From contig JAKNDB010000087.1 of NCBI GenBank assembly GCA_024305405.1, forward strand, positions 9,502,501 through 9,566,500: 64,000 bases of DNA, in the 5' to 3' direction. The DNA is from Dirofilaria immitis (lineage: Eukaryota > Nematoda > Chromadorea > Rhabditida > Onchocercidae). The position numbers and the translations under genes are program-made. Below, one piece after another: positions 50,354 through 62,681 of this stretch (the first letter of the stretch is position 1; each line of letters begins with the position of its first letter). Under the pieces are notes generated by a model. It worked only from the letters and a program-made list of their open reading frames with translations. It was not told where the DNA came from and made no database searches.

Positions 50354-52023
50354 CTATTGAGCAGTTTTTCAGTAGTCTAGAAGAACGAATCATTCCTGGG
50401 TGGATATTCTAATACTGTTTAACTGAAATAAAGACGGGAAGGAATAGTACTTCGTAATATAAATAACATGTTATTTAAATAAAATTATCTCGGTTTTTCA
50501 TAACATTCTTCAAATCGAGCTTTCATTTTATAATTAAAATTGAATGCAACTTTATTACTATCATTTTTAGTTACAGGAAAATTAATTAAAATATCTCATT
50601 ATTTTTCTTATTTACTTTTAATTTTCGTGACACCTTTACTGTGTTTTTCTTTCTCTGACACTTAAGAGATCTATTAACTTATAAAATGAGTAAAATTATA
50701 TTGAACAATTTGCGCTAAACAAAATAAAGACTTTATACAGGTCATTCTTTTTTTTTTTTTTTTTTGACTTTTCTGATGATCATTAGCTGAATTCCATCTT
50801 GTAAAGTATCAAAACATTCTTTAATAATGAAATATAAAAAAAAAAAAATAGAATGGTCAATGAACATAATTGCTGACTATATTTTCCGAAATGAAAGAAT
50901 AATGGCAATTAATAATTGAATTTTTTGCTTATTCCATAAATTCTATAAGTGCATGCAATCTTTATAATTTGATTCTTTTTTCGACTTAAACTTTTTTACT
51001 TAAATAATATTAATAATTAAATAATTTCACAAAACGTAAAGTTTAACTTCATTAGAATGACATGTTAAAACATGTCAGAATAAAAATATGGACATTTTGA
51101 ATTATCAGCAAGAGCAGAATCAGGCGAGAAATTGCTTTAATATAATTATTAAAATGATGACAACTATGTTAATTGTCAGAAACGTTGCAAGACTAAAGTG
51201 TAGGTATTGTAAAGTGTAGGTATTGACCACCTTATCTTTTGTCCTAATGGCCAACCTTTTGGATCACTGCCCACAAGCAAAACCAAGGATATCATCCATA
51301 TGATTCTTTGTGTTAATAGGATATCAGAATCAAATGTTAACATCAGCAAGTGTCAAATATCAGTATCAGGATCAGTATTATGAGTACTTCAATTCCAATT
51401 CAATATCAAAAACTTTCGAAGGCAGCAGGAGCTGCGATTCTATAATCCAACAACGCAAGCAACGGTTGATAAAGAATCCACAATTTTAGTGGATTAACAA
51501 TTGTGCAGAAGCAAAAGCAACAGCTGAAGCAATGTTGGAATGAAAAGGAAGACGACAGTCACAAAAGGAAATTACGAACAACATCGTTAACATCGAAATG
51601 GCTATTGGTATCCTTCATCATTATTGTTTAGCGCCAATTCCCACTCAGTAATTGAATAAATACGATATTGGACATAGGGAAGTCAAAAAAATCAAGGTCA
51701 TAATCCAATGATTCACATAGCAAATGCAAATTAAGTTGGCAAAAATTCTTTTCTCAATATCCTCAACAGATTTGATTAAAAACAACAACTATTTGATTTA
51801 TTTTATGATAATAAAAACGGAGGAATGCGAGAAATCAATGACTGATTTTTTCGTTTTTGTTCATGAATTAACAATTAAGGAATATACAAATACATGAATG
51901 TAAATGATGTGACTGAATTCATTGTTAAAGTAATTTCCATGCTTCGTCGAATAAGTCTGAAAATGAAACGAAAATAGAAATGAAAATAAATCATTTAGCA
52001 GCAAAAATCTTTTATCTTGTGAA

Positions 52024-52188
52024 TCAATTTCGAAAATCATTTAAGTGACGAATAAATCTGATTAATAAAGACAACAATATGCCAATAGTAATTAGAATAC
52101 CAGGAACAACAAAAATAAAATTGTACTTCGATGAGATTTTATTCCTTGCCTTCTTTTTTTTGTTCATTTTCGATAATTCTAATTCCAT
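52024..52188 (-). CDS. Small single-pass membrane ORF, 54 residues, left arm
   Basis: ATG at 52188 overlaps the preceding stop as TAATG. The protein starts with a Lys/Arg-rich head (MNKKKKARNKISSKYN from the second Met) followed by one clear membrane helix (FIFVVPGILITIGILLSLLI) and a short tail. Positive head before the helix suggests a signal-anchor, head in the cytosol. It could also be the first exon of a longer gene. Confidence 0.35.
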   Translation of the reverse strand: MELELSKMNKKKKARNKISSKYNFIFVVPGILITIGILLSLLIRFIRHLNDFRN

Positions 52189-52463
52189 TAATTCTGATAT
52201 TTTTGAAAGAATATTATTTTACTAATTTTGCAAATTAAAGAATAAAGTAAAATAGAATTTATATAATAATATATTGTGGAAGATGTACTATAATTTTGTC
52301 CAATAATCTTTCTAAAATCGTTCACTTGCGCTTTTAATACGGCGTAAAAAACCAAAAAGTTTTCTCTTAATCCTTGAGATAAGATAAAATTAATCGTGAA
52401 AATAACTTGTTTTGCCTTATACATTACTACGGAAACTTCTAATAAAATAAACTTATTTGTCAT
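52188..52463 (-). CDS. Unidentified 91-codon ORF, left arm
   Basis: Opens MTNKFILLEVSVVMYKAKQV and ends in TAA. Hydrophobic stretches occur at both ends, with a polar middle (KAQVNDFRKIIGQNYSTSS). No family recognised. Its stop overlaps the ATG of the next ORF by one base. A diverged tandem copy of the same DNA lies at 52732-53195 without the open frame. It may be an exon of an unspliced gene model rather than a whole gene. Confidence 0.3.
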   Translation of the reverse strand: MTNKFILLEVSVVMYKAKQVIFTINFILSQGLRENFLVFYAVLKAQVNDFRKIIGQNYSTSSTIYYYINSILLYSLICKISKIIFFQKYQN

Positions 52464-53195
52464 TATTCTAAATCTGATTGCAAAATATAATTATAATTAC
52501 GGTTATTAAAAATAGGTATAATGGTAACTTTTTCATCGATTTTTTTAACTTTCCTGACAACGGACTAATTGAATTTGTATAGAAATTTTGCATAAGTCTT
52601 TAGATTATTATGACATCAAATCTCTCGTACTCAATCAATTGTTTTCTTGTCTTTTTTGTTCCTTTACGATAATAAAAATATTATTTTTTAAATAAATATA
52701 AGTCGTATCGAAAAATTTTTTTACTAATTTTGCCAATTAAAGAGTGAAGTAAGCAAAAATTACATAATAATATAGCATGAAAGATAAGTTATAATTTTGC
52801 CCAGCAATCTTTTCGAAAATCATTCAGTTGCGATCTAATACTGTATGAAAAATTTAAAAGTTGTTTAACAGTGAGGTACAATATTTTCAAACATTACAAA
52901 TTCATTTTGAAAATTATATAGTCGATACCAGTAATTTAATACTTGAGATAAAGTAAAATTAGTCGTAAAATTTAACTTGTTTTGTCTTATACATTAGTAT
53001 GAAAACAAAGAAACTTAGCTATCATTATCTTTATTTGATTGCAAAATATAACTATGGTTATTAGAAATGAACATACTGAAATATGGCTTTTAACCTCCTG
53101 ACATTAGGCAGATTAAATTTGTATAAAAATTTTCGCATAAGTCTTTAGATTATTGTGACATCAAATCTCTCATACTCAGTCAATTGTTTATTTGT
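52221..53195. repeat. Diverged direct tandem duplication inside the left arm
   Basis: Segment 52221-52650 recurs as 52732-53195 with many differences and an insertion. Both start ACTAATTTTGC and end with GACATCAAATCTCTC and a shared CAATTGTTT. The duplication is older than the inverted repeat, since both arms carry both units. Confidence 0.85.
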
Positions 53196-53940
53196 AATAT
53201 AAAACTTTCAGTGTGGATCAAAATAAACAGACATAGTTCATAAAAATGACCACAGTGCCCATTCTTCAGTAACATTAATTAGCACCGTAGTAATATCTAT
53301 TATTGTTTGTGAGAGTCCATCTTAAAAGTTTCAAATTTTTATTTATATCGAAGTCTCAAACTTTCAAGCTATAGAGATTGCTAAATGACAAATAGACGTT
53401 TATTTTTAGTTTAAAATTTCCATACCTACAAATATTCGATGTTTTGTGAATTAAACTTTCGTTTGCAAAAGAAAAATTAAGACTGCGCATTCCTTTTCCT
53501 ATTTATTGCAATTCTAACCGACGATTTATGTATGAATGCGAAAGAGAAAGGAAAGGAAATGATGCTCTCAAAAATATTCGAAAGTAAAAAATAGAATGAT
53601 TATCAATAAAAAGCATCGTCGCATACTGTAAAGTTCAGCTTTAAAAATATTTTTGATTCCAAATTTAATAAAGAAGCCTAAAAAGATAAAACATTAGCGA
53701 AAAAACTAATTAAATCCACACGCTTCTAAATGAATCGAAGATAATTTTCAAATAATAAATTATTATAATATCTTAATTAGCATCAGATCGAAAGTCTTAA
53801 TACTCAAAAAAATTCATGCAGCTTATTAAAATGATGTATAGTATGATCATTTTAATCAGTTAAATAATATACTATAGCATATTTTAAGAAATTAACTAGT
53901 TTTATTTCCAGAAAAAAATTAGCTGACGAACAAAAAAATT

Positions 53941-54508
53941 TATTTCATGGAAAATATAAGTGATGTAATTTAAGCTCAAACATAAAATTCCATAATTACA
54001 TTGCATGCTTTTTCTATCATTTTCACTTCTTTTCAGCAAATATTTGCATGTTATTTACTATGAATTATTGATAAAAATAGCGAAAATTTGAAATCCCCTT
54101 TTTCATTTAGCGATTATGTGCGTCTTAATTGAAAAAATTTAGGCATAGTTAAATTGATATAAGTATGGCAGATTATTGCTTTATAAACAAATATAATAGT
54201 CAGTATTTGCTGTCCCGATGATCTTTGTTATAGAAGGAGTAATGTCTTATTAGTCTTTCTGCCATAGTTTTGTTTAGATCTAATATTATGTTTTGATTTT
54301 GTATTGAAGATATTTTATAGTGTCAATGTTTATTAGTTTTACGCGATATTGTTCGATTATTCTTACAGAAATTGCATGGAAAATATAAATGAGGTTAGGC
54401 TGAAACGTATAAATACTACAGTTGTATTGTGTACTTTTCCTTTCATTTTCACTCCTTCTCAATAAATTTTTGCGTGTTGTTTTTAAGTAATTTTTGATAA
54501 AAGTATCT
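53941..54508. repeat. Diverged direct repeat in the spacer
   Basis: A block at about 53941-54082 (CATGGAAAATATAA, later TTTTCACTTCTTTTCAGC) recurs at about 54370-54508 with substitutions and small gaps. No coding sense seen. Confidence 0.6.
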
Positions 54509-55106
54509 GCCCACTAATTTAAATGGTTAGTTTTTTCATAATTTCGAGAAAAATAAGAAGAAAAATTGCAGTGTAGCTCTATACCTGCAGGAAAAGCCTT
54601 TTTCTATTTTTTTTTTTACTTTAAAGCAGCATTTTCTGAATTAGTAAAAATTTATCATTATTTGAAGATTGGAAAGTATTTACTTTCTTAGCTTAAATCA
54701 CAATTTTCGAACTCATAGTATAATTTTCAGTTCCGAATCTTCTCATAAAATGTGCTAATGCTTCATAGTCGAATTTGAAATTTCAATGTAGTAAGTCAAT
54801 ATTCTTCGATGCATGAATGTCTTGATTATTTATTATATAAATCGGTTGTTAAGCGACTTAGCGTGAGTTCATATTTTGGTAGCATCCATTTTTGTGTTTT
54901 TATCTAAAAACTGTCTTGGCTTGCGTCAGCAAATGATATACTATTGATAAAAAATAAAATTGTATGATATCAGCGGTTATCACAGGCATAAATATTCAAA
55001 AGCTAACAAAAGTTTGTTCATAGCATATTTAGTAAAATTCCTGATATTATTATTTTTATTGTTTTTTGAAATCATATACATACTTTCGTTCGGTAAATTT
55101 TTTTTC

Positions 55107-55220
55107 AAAATTCGTTATGTTTGGACGCTAGTGTTTGTTATAATGATATTAGCAACATTATACTGCAACACTCTGCGCTGTAAACAAAAACTTGTAGCAC
55201 TAATAAGTAAAAAACTATAA
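55107..55220 (+). pseudogene. Relic of a third seven-helix receptor (TM5 exon)
   Basis: The end of an 86-codon ORF reads IRYVWTLVFVIMILATLYC, clearly related to the TM5 exon of the receptor in both arms (RYVWTLALPILMFLMYISIF), and then ends in a stop. The base run before it is TTTTTTTTCAAAATTCG where the arms have TTTTCAG, so the acceptor AG is lost. Other exons of this copy were not found in the spacer. Confidence 0.55.
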
Positions 55221-55429
55221 ATGATTTCGCACAACCAAAGAAATCAGACAAATTAGATTTTTCATTTATGATAATATTAAATCGCTTTGAAACATTTCTG
55301 GAAACTTTTTAAATTCATAAAATCATTTATAGTTTTTCCATTTCCTTATTTCATTTAATTCTTAAATAAAATGATGAAATTTATCAATTTTAAGAATATG
55401 TGAAATATGAAAAAATGATAGGATAGAAA

Positions 55430-55762
55430 TTATAAATGTGTTAATTCAAGCGTCATCGATTTGTGGCACAAATTAACGACAGAGAAACAGAAATTTCCGT
55501 CAGTATTTCCATCAATTGTTATGTGATTTTCAGTACTGCCTATCACCAGCTTAATTTTCGTTAAACAATTTCGTAACGGTATCAAACATTTGTCTGTGTG
55601 CGTTAGCAGATAATTATGTTCAGTTTTTATATAATACTTAAAGTTTAAATTCTCAAATCCAATCAATCTCAAGTTTTGATTATTTGCTATTTTTGTGAGC
55701 CGAATGCATGCAATTTTCCTTATGTCAGATATTATCAACAACTGATAATACGCATAATGCAA
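55430..55762 (-). other. 110-codon ORF of unknown function
   Basis: One piece (NNQNLRLIGFENL) resembles the Leu/Asn ladder of receptor L-domains, a family that is expanded in nematodes, and there are several cysteines downstream. The similarity is short and the surrounding splice sites are unclear, so it may be chance. Confidence 0.25.
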
Positions 55763-56018
55763 AGCGTTATTTTATCAAAATAAAATCATGAAAATATTTT
55801 TATATAATATAAAATATGCCTCAGAGAAGAAGAAACAGTGAATGAATCAAGTTCTTACATAATACCTTGATGTCAATTAATCATGTAAGAATTAGAAAAT
55901 TAATCCAGATTTGAAATGATTTTAAGAGAAACTGCAATCGATTTTTAGCACTTAAATATTGAAGCACTGCTTTTTAGCAACGCCTTTAAACACAAGGAAG
56001 AAAATTCTAAATAAATAA

Positions 56019-56021
<3 letters not shown>

Positions 56022-56080
<59 letters not shown>
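56022..56080. repeat. (AT)n microsatellite
   Basis: Uninterrupted AT dinucleotides for nearly 60 bases, preceded by a short AAAT run. Confidence 0.95.
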
Positions 56081-56085
<5 letters not shown>

Positions 56086-58382
56086 AAAGACTTTTATATA
56101 TACATTCTCTCACGACATCTGATTTCTTAACATAATTAATTCAAAGAGTCATATTATTAGTAGTTAAAGAATTATATTACTAGTACCAATCATTAATTTG
56201 CAAAAGATCTTGTAATAGCACAGAAATTTCACAGTAACGAAAAAATTTTTTGTATGTTCAAGTCTTATATTCTATATAAAATAATTTATGGATTTTTATA
56301 TCGTTACTTATCTGTCACATTCTTTGATGTAGAGTAATCTATGATAATCATTTATTTGAGACATTTAATTTTTGATAGGCATCATTTATATTCTATAAGA
56401 TGCAAAAATTTTACAATTAATTTATTATTTAAGAAATAAATTTCGCTGCAATAAACTGAGTCAGTTTAAACAAATCTTATGCATTCATCATATTCGCTAC
56501 ATCTTTCATACATTAATATCTCATTAATTTTAATCAAGCAACCAGAATAATGAGAAAAAAAAGCTTCACAAACAAGATTTATGGAATAGCTAATATTGAA
56601 CTTCCGAAAATTTTGTTGCAAGAAAATAATATCATAGTAGCTAAGACTTAAATGATATATAATTATTTCAAACTAGCTCAATCAAATTAAGATATACTGT
56701 AGATAATTCAAAAAAGGGAATGATTAATAATAGCTCGAAACCTAATATAAAAACTCAAAAGGAGTGACAAATGGTTTACAGCCGTTAATCAATTCAATTA
56801 AAAAAATAATGCTAAATGACAAAAAGACCGCTAAAGAACAGATAGGACAAAGAGGGAATGGGATAAAAGGGAGATATGGCATGGGTTGGGATTACCTTTT
56901 CTATTGAACCCGTAACAGCTGGCAAGTCTAACGAATATATAGCCGTCGGAAAATTATTCAGTGAGACGATGAGAGTCAAAAAATGTCAATTGAGTGGATG
57001 ATATGAAAAGTTTTGTAACAGGAACTCCAACTTAAGTTAAACTAAGTTGTTTTTATATTGTTTCTGCCTATAAGGTCATGTGTATTGAATAATTTGATTT
57101 TTCCTGACATACTTAATTTTCATATCAACATCTCACTTTTGCCTTAATTTAAAATGAGAATAATAGACACTTACAATAACTATGTTCTTTTGAATGAACA
57201 CTTGAATTGAAAAAAAGGTTAAACTGTGACCATTCGTCATTTATTTCATTCATTTTCGATATACATTTATCTTTAACAGAAATTCTTCTTTTCTGTAGCG
57301 ATCATTCGGAAGACTGTGTTAATGAAGGTTATAATAATCGGTTCAATCATAATGATTCTCTAAGCTTATGTTTGATTTGAAAAATTGATAAAGCGATGTA
57401 ATGCATTGAAAACAATAAGATTAATGAAGAAGATTCAGATCTTAACTGTAACAGAAATATGAGGTAATTTTTATTGGAGATTAATGATGCATTCTTCTTT
57501 TATGATTCCATTCAGGCATTATGACCATTTATGATACTGTTAGATTTGCCGTTGAAATCACGAGGAGAAACAGAATATCAGTGGTTCCTTTGTACTAGAT
57601 TTAACATTGCTGAGTACATATTATACTTGCGTATTCATTATATAATGTAAATGTAAAATTGTCAGTTTAATGTAGATGAATTCTAAAAGAAAAACTTCAT
57701 TTTCTACAAACCAAGAAAGGTCCTATAGCCGTAAAATTGTTCCAGCTGTATCAGGATTTTCCATCTACGTGGAAAAAGAAGGTTTGAGCAGCAAAAGTAT
57801 TTCTAAAGATGCACTTTAACGAGGTAGTTAGACCATACCGGTCATTATTTAGTCTCCCTTTCTCTTGAGTTATCATCATTGAACTTGTCTATAGATATCA
57901 CTGAATTTGTATGATTGACTGTGCCGCTGCATTTGTTGATGTATTATCAAATTTATCTAATAAAATTTAATTAACCGAGTTTGAGATTTGTGCTCCAAAT
58001 GAATGACAAAAAAGATTGAAGAAACCCTAGAATCGAGAAACGGAATTCATCCCTTCAATTTTGTCACGATCAGAAAGAAAACGTCGACAAAATATCTGAG
58101 CCGGTGAAGAAATACAGGTACAAAAAAAACCGATAAGTCGTTTATTTGAGTAATAAAGAGATGATGGAAGATGAAGGTAGTTCAACTAGAAGCATAAAAA
58201 ATAAGGATAAAAATCCGTGTCCTATATTATCAGAACGCATTTGAATAAACTTGTGCCAGAGTTAAACTGGTATTGGAGATGGTAGAAAGTATTTGCGCGG
58301 AAGAAATATAAGAATTAAGCATGGAAGGCAACTCGATATCATGAGAAAGAAAATGAGTGCACGCGATATCTAAAAATAACTG
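56081..58382. other. Spacer sequence without a recognised gene
   Basis: No long ORF on either strand. The part from about 57.7 kb on is less AT-biased and may be the decayed leader of the BEL/Pao element that follows, but I found no terminal repeat. Confidence 0.4.
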
Positions 58383-58859
58383 GTGGAATTCATCACCAAA
58401 GTAAGCGCCTTAGAAAAAGAATGGAAGGAAACATTATGCTCTGTTAAAGATAAAGATGAGAATTATGAGATCAAATTATACGAGTCCTATTTGGATGCAG
58501 AAGAATGCTTATTTAGCAGCTGTCACAAAATGCATTATGTTCGAATCTTTCTAGCAGAAGAAATAAACTGGATTCATTCATTATGCATAGAAGAATTAAG
58601 ATATGAAAGATTAAACGTGAAATCAAATGAAAGAAAAAAAGAAGGAAAGACCTTTAATGAGTTAATTGAGAAATTGGTAACGACAAGAAAACTCCCAGAA
58701 ATAAAGGCTGTAGAATTCGATGGAAATTCAAAACTTTGGAGTCTATTTATAACACAATTTGAAGAGATGATTGAGAAAAAGGGAAGACATGACAGCTACG
58801 AAGAAATTCGCGCACTTTCTCGGATGTTTGAAAGGAGAGCACTATCTGATGCTAATTAA
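58383..58859 (+). mobile_element. BEL/Pao retrotransposon fragment, Gag DUF1759 region
   Basis: An open frame of 158 codons without an ATG start. Near its end it reads LPEIKAVEFDGNSKLWSLFI then TQFEEMIEKK, the hallmark opening of DUF1759 (LPKxxLxxFxGxxxxWxxFxxxF) in BEL/Pao Gag. The upstream part is charged and helical. The ORF stops about 40 residues later; the last 16 bases, including the stop, belong to the right arm of the inverted repeat, so the element is cut exactly at the repeat edge. Protease, reverse transcriptase and integrase are absent here. Confidence 0.7.
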
Positions 58860-59436
58860 GATATTATAATAATTTATTATTTGAAAATTATCTTCGATTC
58901 ATTTAGAAGCGTGTGGATTTAATTAGTTTTTTCGCTAATGTTTTATCTTTTTAGGCTTCTTTATTAAATTTGGAATCAAAAATATTTTTAAAGCTGAACT
59001 TTACAGTATGCGACGATGCTTTTTATTGATAATCATTCTATTTTTTACTTTCGAATATTTTTGAGAGCATCATTTCCTTTCCTTTCTCTTTCGCATTCAT
59101 ACATAAATCGTCGGTTAGAATTGCAATAAATAGGAAAAGGAATGCGCAGTCTTAATTTTCTTTTGCAAACGAAAGTTTAATTCACAAAACATCGAATATT
59201 TGTAGGTATGGAAATTTTAAACTAAAAATAAACGTCTATTTGTCATTTAGCAATCTCTATAGCTTGAAAGTTTGAGACTTCGATATAAATAAAAATTTGA
59301 AACTTTTAAGATGGACTCTCACAAACAATAATAGATATTACTACGGTGCTAATTAATGTTACTGAAGAATGGGCACTGTGGTCATTTTTATGAACTATGT
59401 CTGTTTATTTTGATCCACACTGAAAGTTTTATATTA

Positions 59437-60411
59437 CAAATAAACAATTGACTGAGTATGAGAGATTTGATGTCACAATAATCTAAAGACTTATGCGAAA
59501 ATTTTTATACAAATTTAATCTGCCTAATGTCAGGAGGTTAAAAAGCCATATTTCAGTATGTTCATTTCTAATAACCATAGTTATATTTTGCAATCAAATA
59601 AAGATAATGATAGCTAAGTTTCTTTGTTTTCATACTAATGTATAAGACAAAACAAGTTAAATTTTACGACTAATTTTACTTTATCTCAAGTATTAAATTA
59701 CTGGTATCGACTATATAATTTTCAAAATGAATTTGTAATGTTTGAAAATATTGTACCTCACTGTTAAACAACTTTTAAATTTTTCATACAGTATTAGATC
59801 GCAACTGAATGATTTTCGAAAAGATTGCTGGGCAAAATTATAACTTATCTTTCATGCTATATTATTATGTAATTTTTGCTTACTTCACTCTTTAATTGGC
59901 AAAATTAGTAAAAAAATTTTTCGATACGACTTATATTTATTTAAAAAATAATATTTTTATTATCGTAAAGGAACAAAAAAGACAAGAAAACAATTGATTG
60001 AGTACGAGAGATTTGATGTCATAATAATCTAAAGACTTATGCAAAATTTCTATACAAATTCAATTAGTCCGTTGTCAGGAAAGTTAAAAAAATCGATGAA
60101 AAAGTTACCATTATACCTATTTTTAATAACCGTAATTATAATTATATTTTGCAATCAGATTTAGAATAATGACAAATAAGTTTATTTTATTAGAAGTTTC
60201 CGTAGTAATGTATAAGGCAAAACAAGTTATTTTCACGATTAATTTTATCTTATCTCAAGGATTAAGAGAAAACTTTTTGGTTTTTTACGCCGTATTAAAA
60301 GCGCAAGTGAACGATTTTAGAAAGATTATTGGACAAAATTATAGTACATCTTCCACAATATATTATTATATAAATTCTATTTTACTTTATTCTTTAATTT
60401 GCAAAATTAGT
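59437..60411. repeat. Diverged direct tandem duplication inside the right arm
   Basis: Mirror of the duplication at 52221-53195. Here the unit without an ORF comes first and the unit holding the 91-codon ORF second. Confidence 0.85.
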
Positions 60412-60444
60412 AAAATAATATTCTTTCAAAAATATCAGAATTAA
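60169..60444 (+). CDS. Unidentified 91-codon ORF, right arm
   Basis: Identical in protein to the ORF at 52188-52463. Same context and same caveats. Confidence 0.3.
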   Translation: MTNKFILLEVSVVMYKAKQVIFTINFILSQGLRENFLVFYAVLKAQVNDFRKIIGQNYSTSSTIYYYINSILLYSLICKISKIIFFQKYQN

Positions 60445-60608
60445 TGGAATTAGAATTATCGAAAATGAACAAAAAAAAGAAGGCAAGGAATAAAATCTCA
60501 TCGAAGTACAATTTTATTTTTGTTGTTCCTGGTATTCTAATTACTATTGGCATATTGTTGTCTTTATTAATCAGATTTATTCGTCACTTAAATGATTTTC
60601 GAAATTGA
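60444..60608 (+). CDS. Small single-pass membrane ORF, right arm
   Basis: Mirror of 52024-52188: TAATG overlap with the previous ORF, basic head and one hydrophobic helix. Confidence 0.35.
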   Translation: MELELSKMNKKKKARNKISSKYNFIFVVPGILITIGILLSLLIRFIRHLNDFRN

Positions 60609-62277
60609 TTCACAAGATAAAAAGATTTTTGCTGCTAAATGATTTATTTTCATTTCTATTTTCGTTTCATTTTCAGACTTATTCGACGAAGCATGGAAAT
60701 TACTTTAACAATGAATTCAGTCACATCATTTACATTCATGTATTTGTATATTCCTTAATTGTTAATTCATGAACAAAAACGAAAAAATCAGTCATTGATT
60801 TCTCGCATTCCTCCGTTTTTATTATCATAAAATAAATCAAATAGTTGTTGTTTTTAATCAAATCTGTTGAGGATATTGAGAAAAGAATTTTTTGCCAACT
60901 TAATTTGCATTTGCTATGTGAATCATTGGATTATGACCTTGATTTTTTTGACTTCCCTATGTCCAATATCGTATTTATTCAATTACTGAGTGGGAATTGG
61001 CGCTAAACAATAATGATGAAGGATACCAATAGCCATTTCGATGTTAACGATGTTGTTCGTAATTTCCTTTTGTGACTGTCGTCTTCCTTTTCATTCCAAC
61101 ATTGCTTCAGCTGTTGCTTTTGCTTCTGCACAATTGTTAATCCACTAAAATTGTGGATTCTTTATCAACCGTTGCTTGCGTTGTTGGATTATAGAATCGC
61201 AGCTCCTGCTGCCTTCGAAAGTTTTTGATATTGAATTGGAATTGAAGTACTCATAATACTGATCCTGATACTGATATTTGACACTTGCTGATGTTAACAT
61301 TTGATTCTGATATCCTATTAACACAAAGAATCATATGGATGATATCCTTGGTTTTGCTTGTGGGCAGTGATCCAAAAGGTTGGCCATTAGGACAAAAGAT
61401 AAGGTGGTCAATACCTACACTTTACAATACCTACACTTTAGTCTTGCAACGTTTCTGACAATTAACATAGTTGTCATCATTTTAATAATTATATTAAAGC
61501 AATTTCTCGCCTGATTCTGCTCTTGCTGATAATTCAAAATGTCCATATTTTTATTCTGACATGTTTTAACATGTCATTCTAATGAAGTTAAACTTTACGT
61601 TTTGTGAAATTATTTAATTATTAATATTATTTAAGTAAAAAGTTTAAGTCGAAAAAAGAATCAAATTATAAAGATTGCATGCACTTATAGAATTTATGGA
61701 ATAAGCAAAAATTCAATTATTAATTGCCATTATTCTTTCATTTCGGAAAATATAGTCAGCAATTATGTTCATTGACCATTCTATTTTTTTTTTTTATATT
61801 TCATTATTAAAGAATGTTTTGATACTTTACAAGATGGAATTCAGCTAATGATCATCAGAAAAGTCAAAAAAAAAAAAAAAAAAGAATGACCTGTATAAAG
61901 TCTTTATTTTGTTTAGCGCAAATTGTTCAATATAATTTTACTCATTTTATAAGTTAATAGATCTCTTAAGTGTCAGAGAAAGAAAAACACAGTAAAGGTG
62001 TCACGAAAATTAAAAGTAAATAAGAAAAATAATGAGATATTTTAATTAATTTTCCTGTAACTAAAAATGATAGTAATAAAGTTGCATTCAATTTTAATTA
62101 TAAAATGAAAGCTCGATTTGAAGAATGTTATGAAAAACCGAGATAATTTTATTTAAATAACATGTTATTTATATTACGAAGTACTATTCCTTCCCGTCTT
62201 TATTTCAGTTAAACAGTATTAGAATATCCACCCAGGAATGATTCGTTCTTCTAGACTACTGAAAAACTGCTCAATAG

Positions 62278-62592
62278 GCGCGAAAGTTAATATTACAAGA
62301 AATTCACAAAATTGCTAGTCAAATTAAATTAGAGGAAAAGGTGAATAATTTTGCACTTATCATAGTAACAAACGAAGGAAATAATGACCTAGTGCAGAAA
62401 TCAATAATTTCCGCAGGAACTGATCAAAAATTTTTCATCAAATCTCCATCATATAAATCGATTATATACTTTACAATTGACATCTGTAATATTCGACAAT
62501 ATTTGCATTTCAAATATTGGAAACTTTTCGCTGCTAAAGCTTCTTCAAAAAGATCGAAACCGGATGATTTTAGAAAAGACATGAATTGTTAA
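62278..62592 (+). CDS. Right-arm copy of the unidentified VWA-like exon
   Basis: Mirror of the exon at 50039-50353, with the same frame, acceptor and stop, and no difference noticed. It is followed after 90 bases by the receptor ATG on the same strand. Confidence 0.35.
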   Translation, partial: ARKLILQEIHKIASQIKLEEKVNNFALIIVTNEGNNDLVQKSIISAGTDQKFFIKSPSYKSIIYFTIDICNIRQYLHFKYWKLFAAKASSKRSKPDDFRKDMNC

Positions 62593-62681
62593 ATTAATAT
62601 TATGTTATGTCGTTTATATTATATTATTTTTAATATATTATTATTTTAAAATTTAATTGCTGCAAAAGAAATACAGAAAAT

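Larger units (their letters stand above)
48631..53788. repeat. Left arm of a large inverted repeat
   Basis: Reverse complement of 58844-64000 over its full visible length. Paired coordinates sum to 112,632 near the centre and 112,630-112,631 further out. The only differences I noticed are one-base homopolymer changes, for example 13 versus 12 A at 50836 against its partner, 5 versus 4 A at 49763 and 5 versus 6 A near 48947. The outer limit is unknown because the partner is cut at the window end. The inner edge is sharp at ATCAGAT. Confidence 0.95.
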
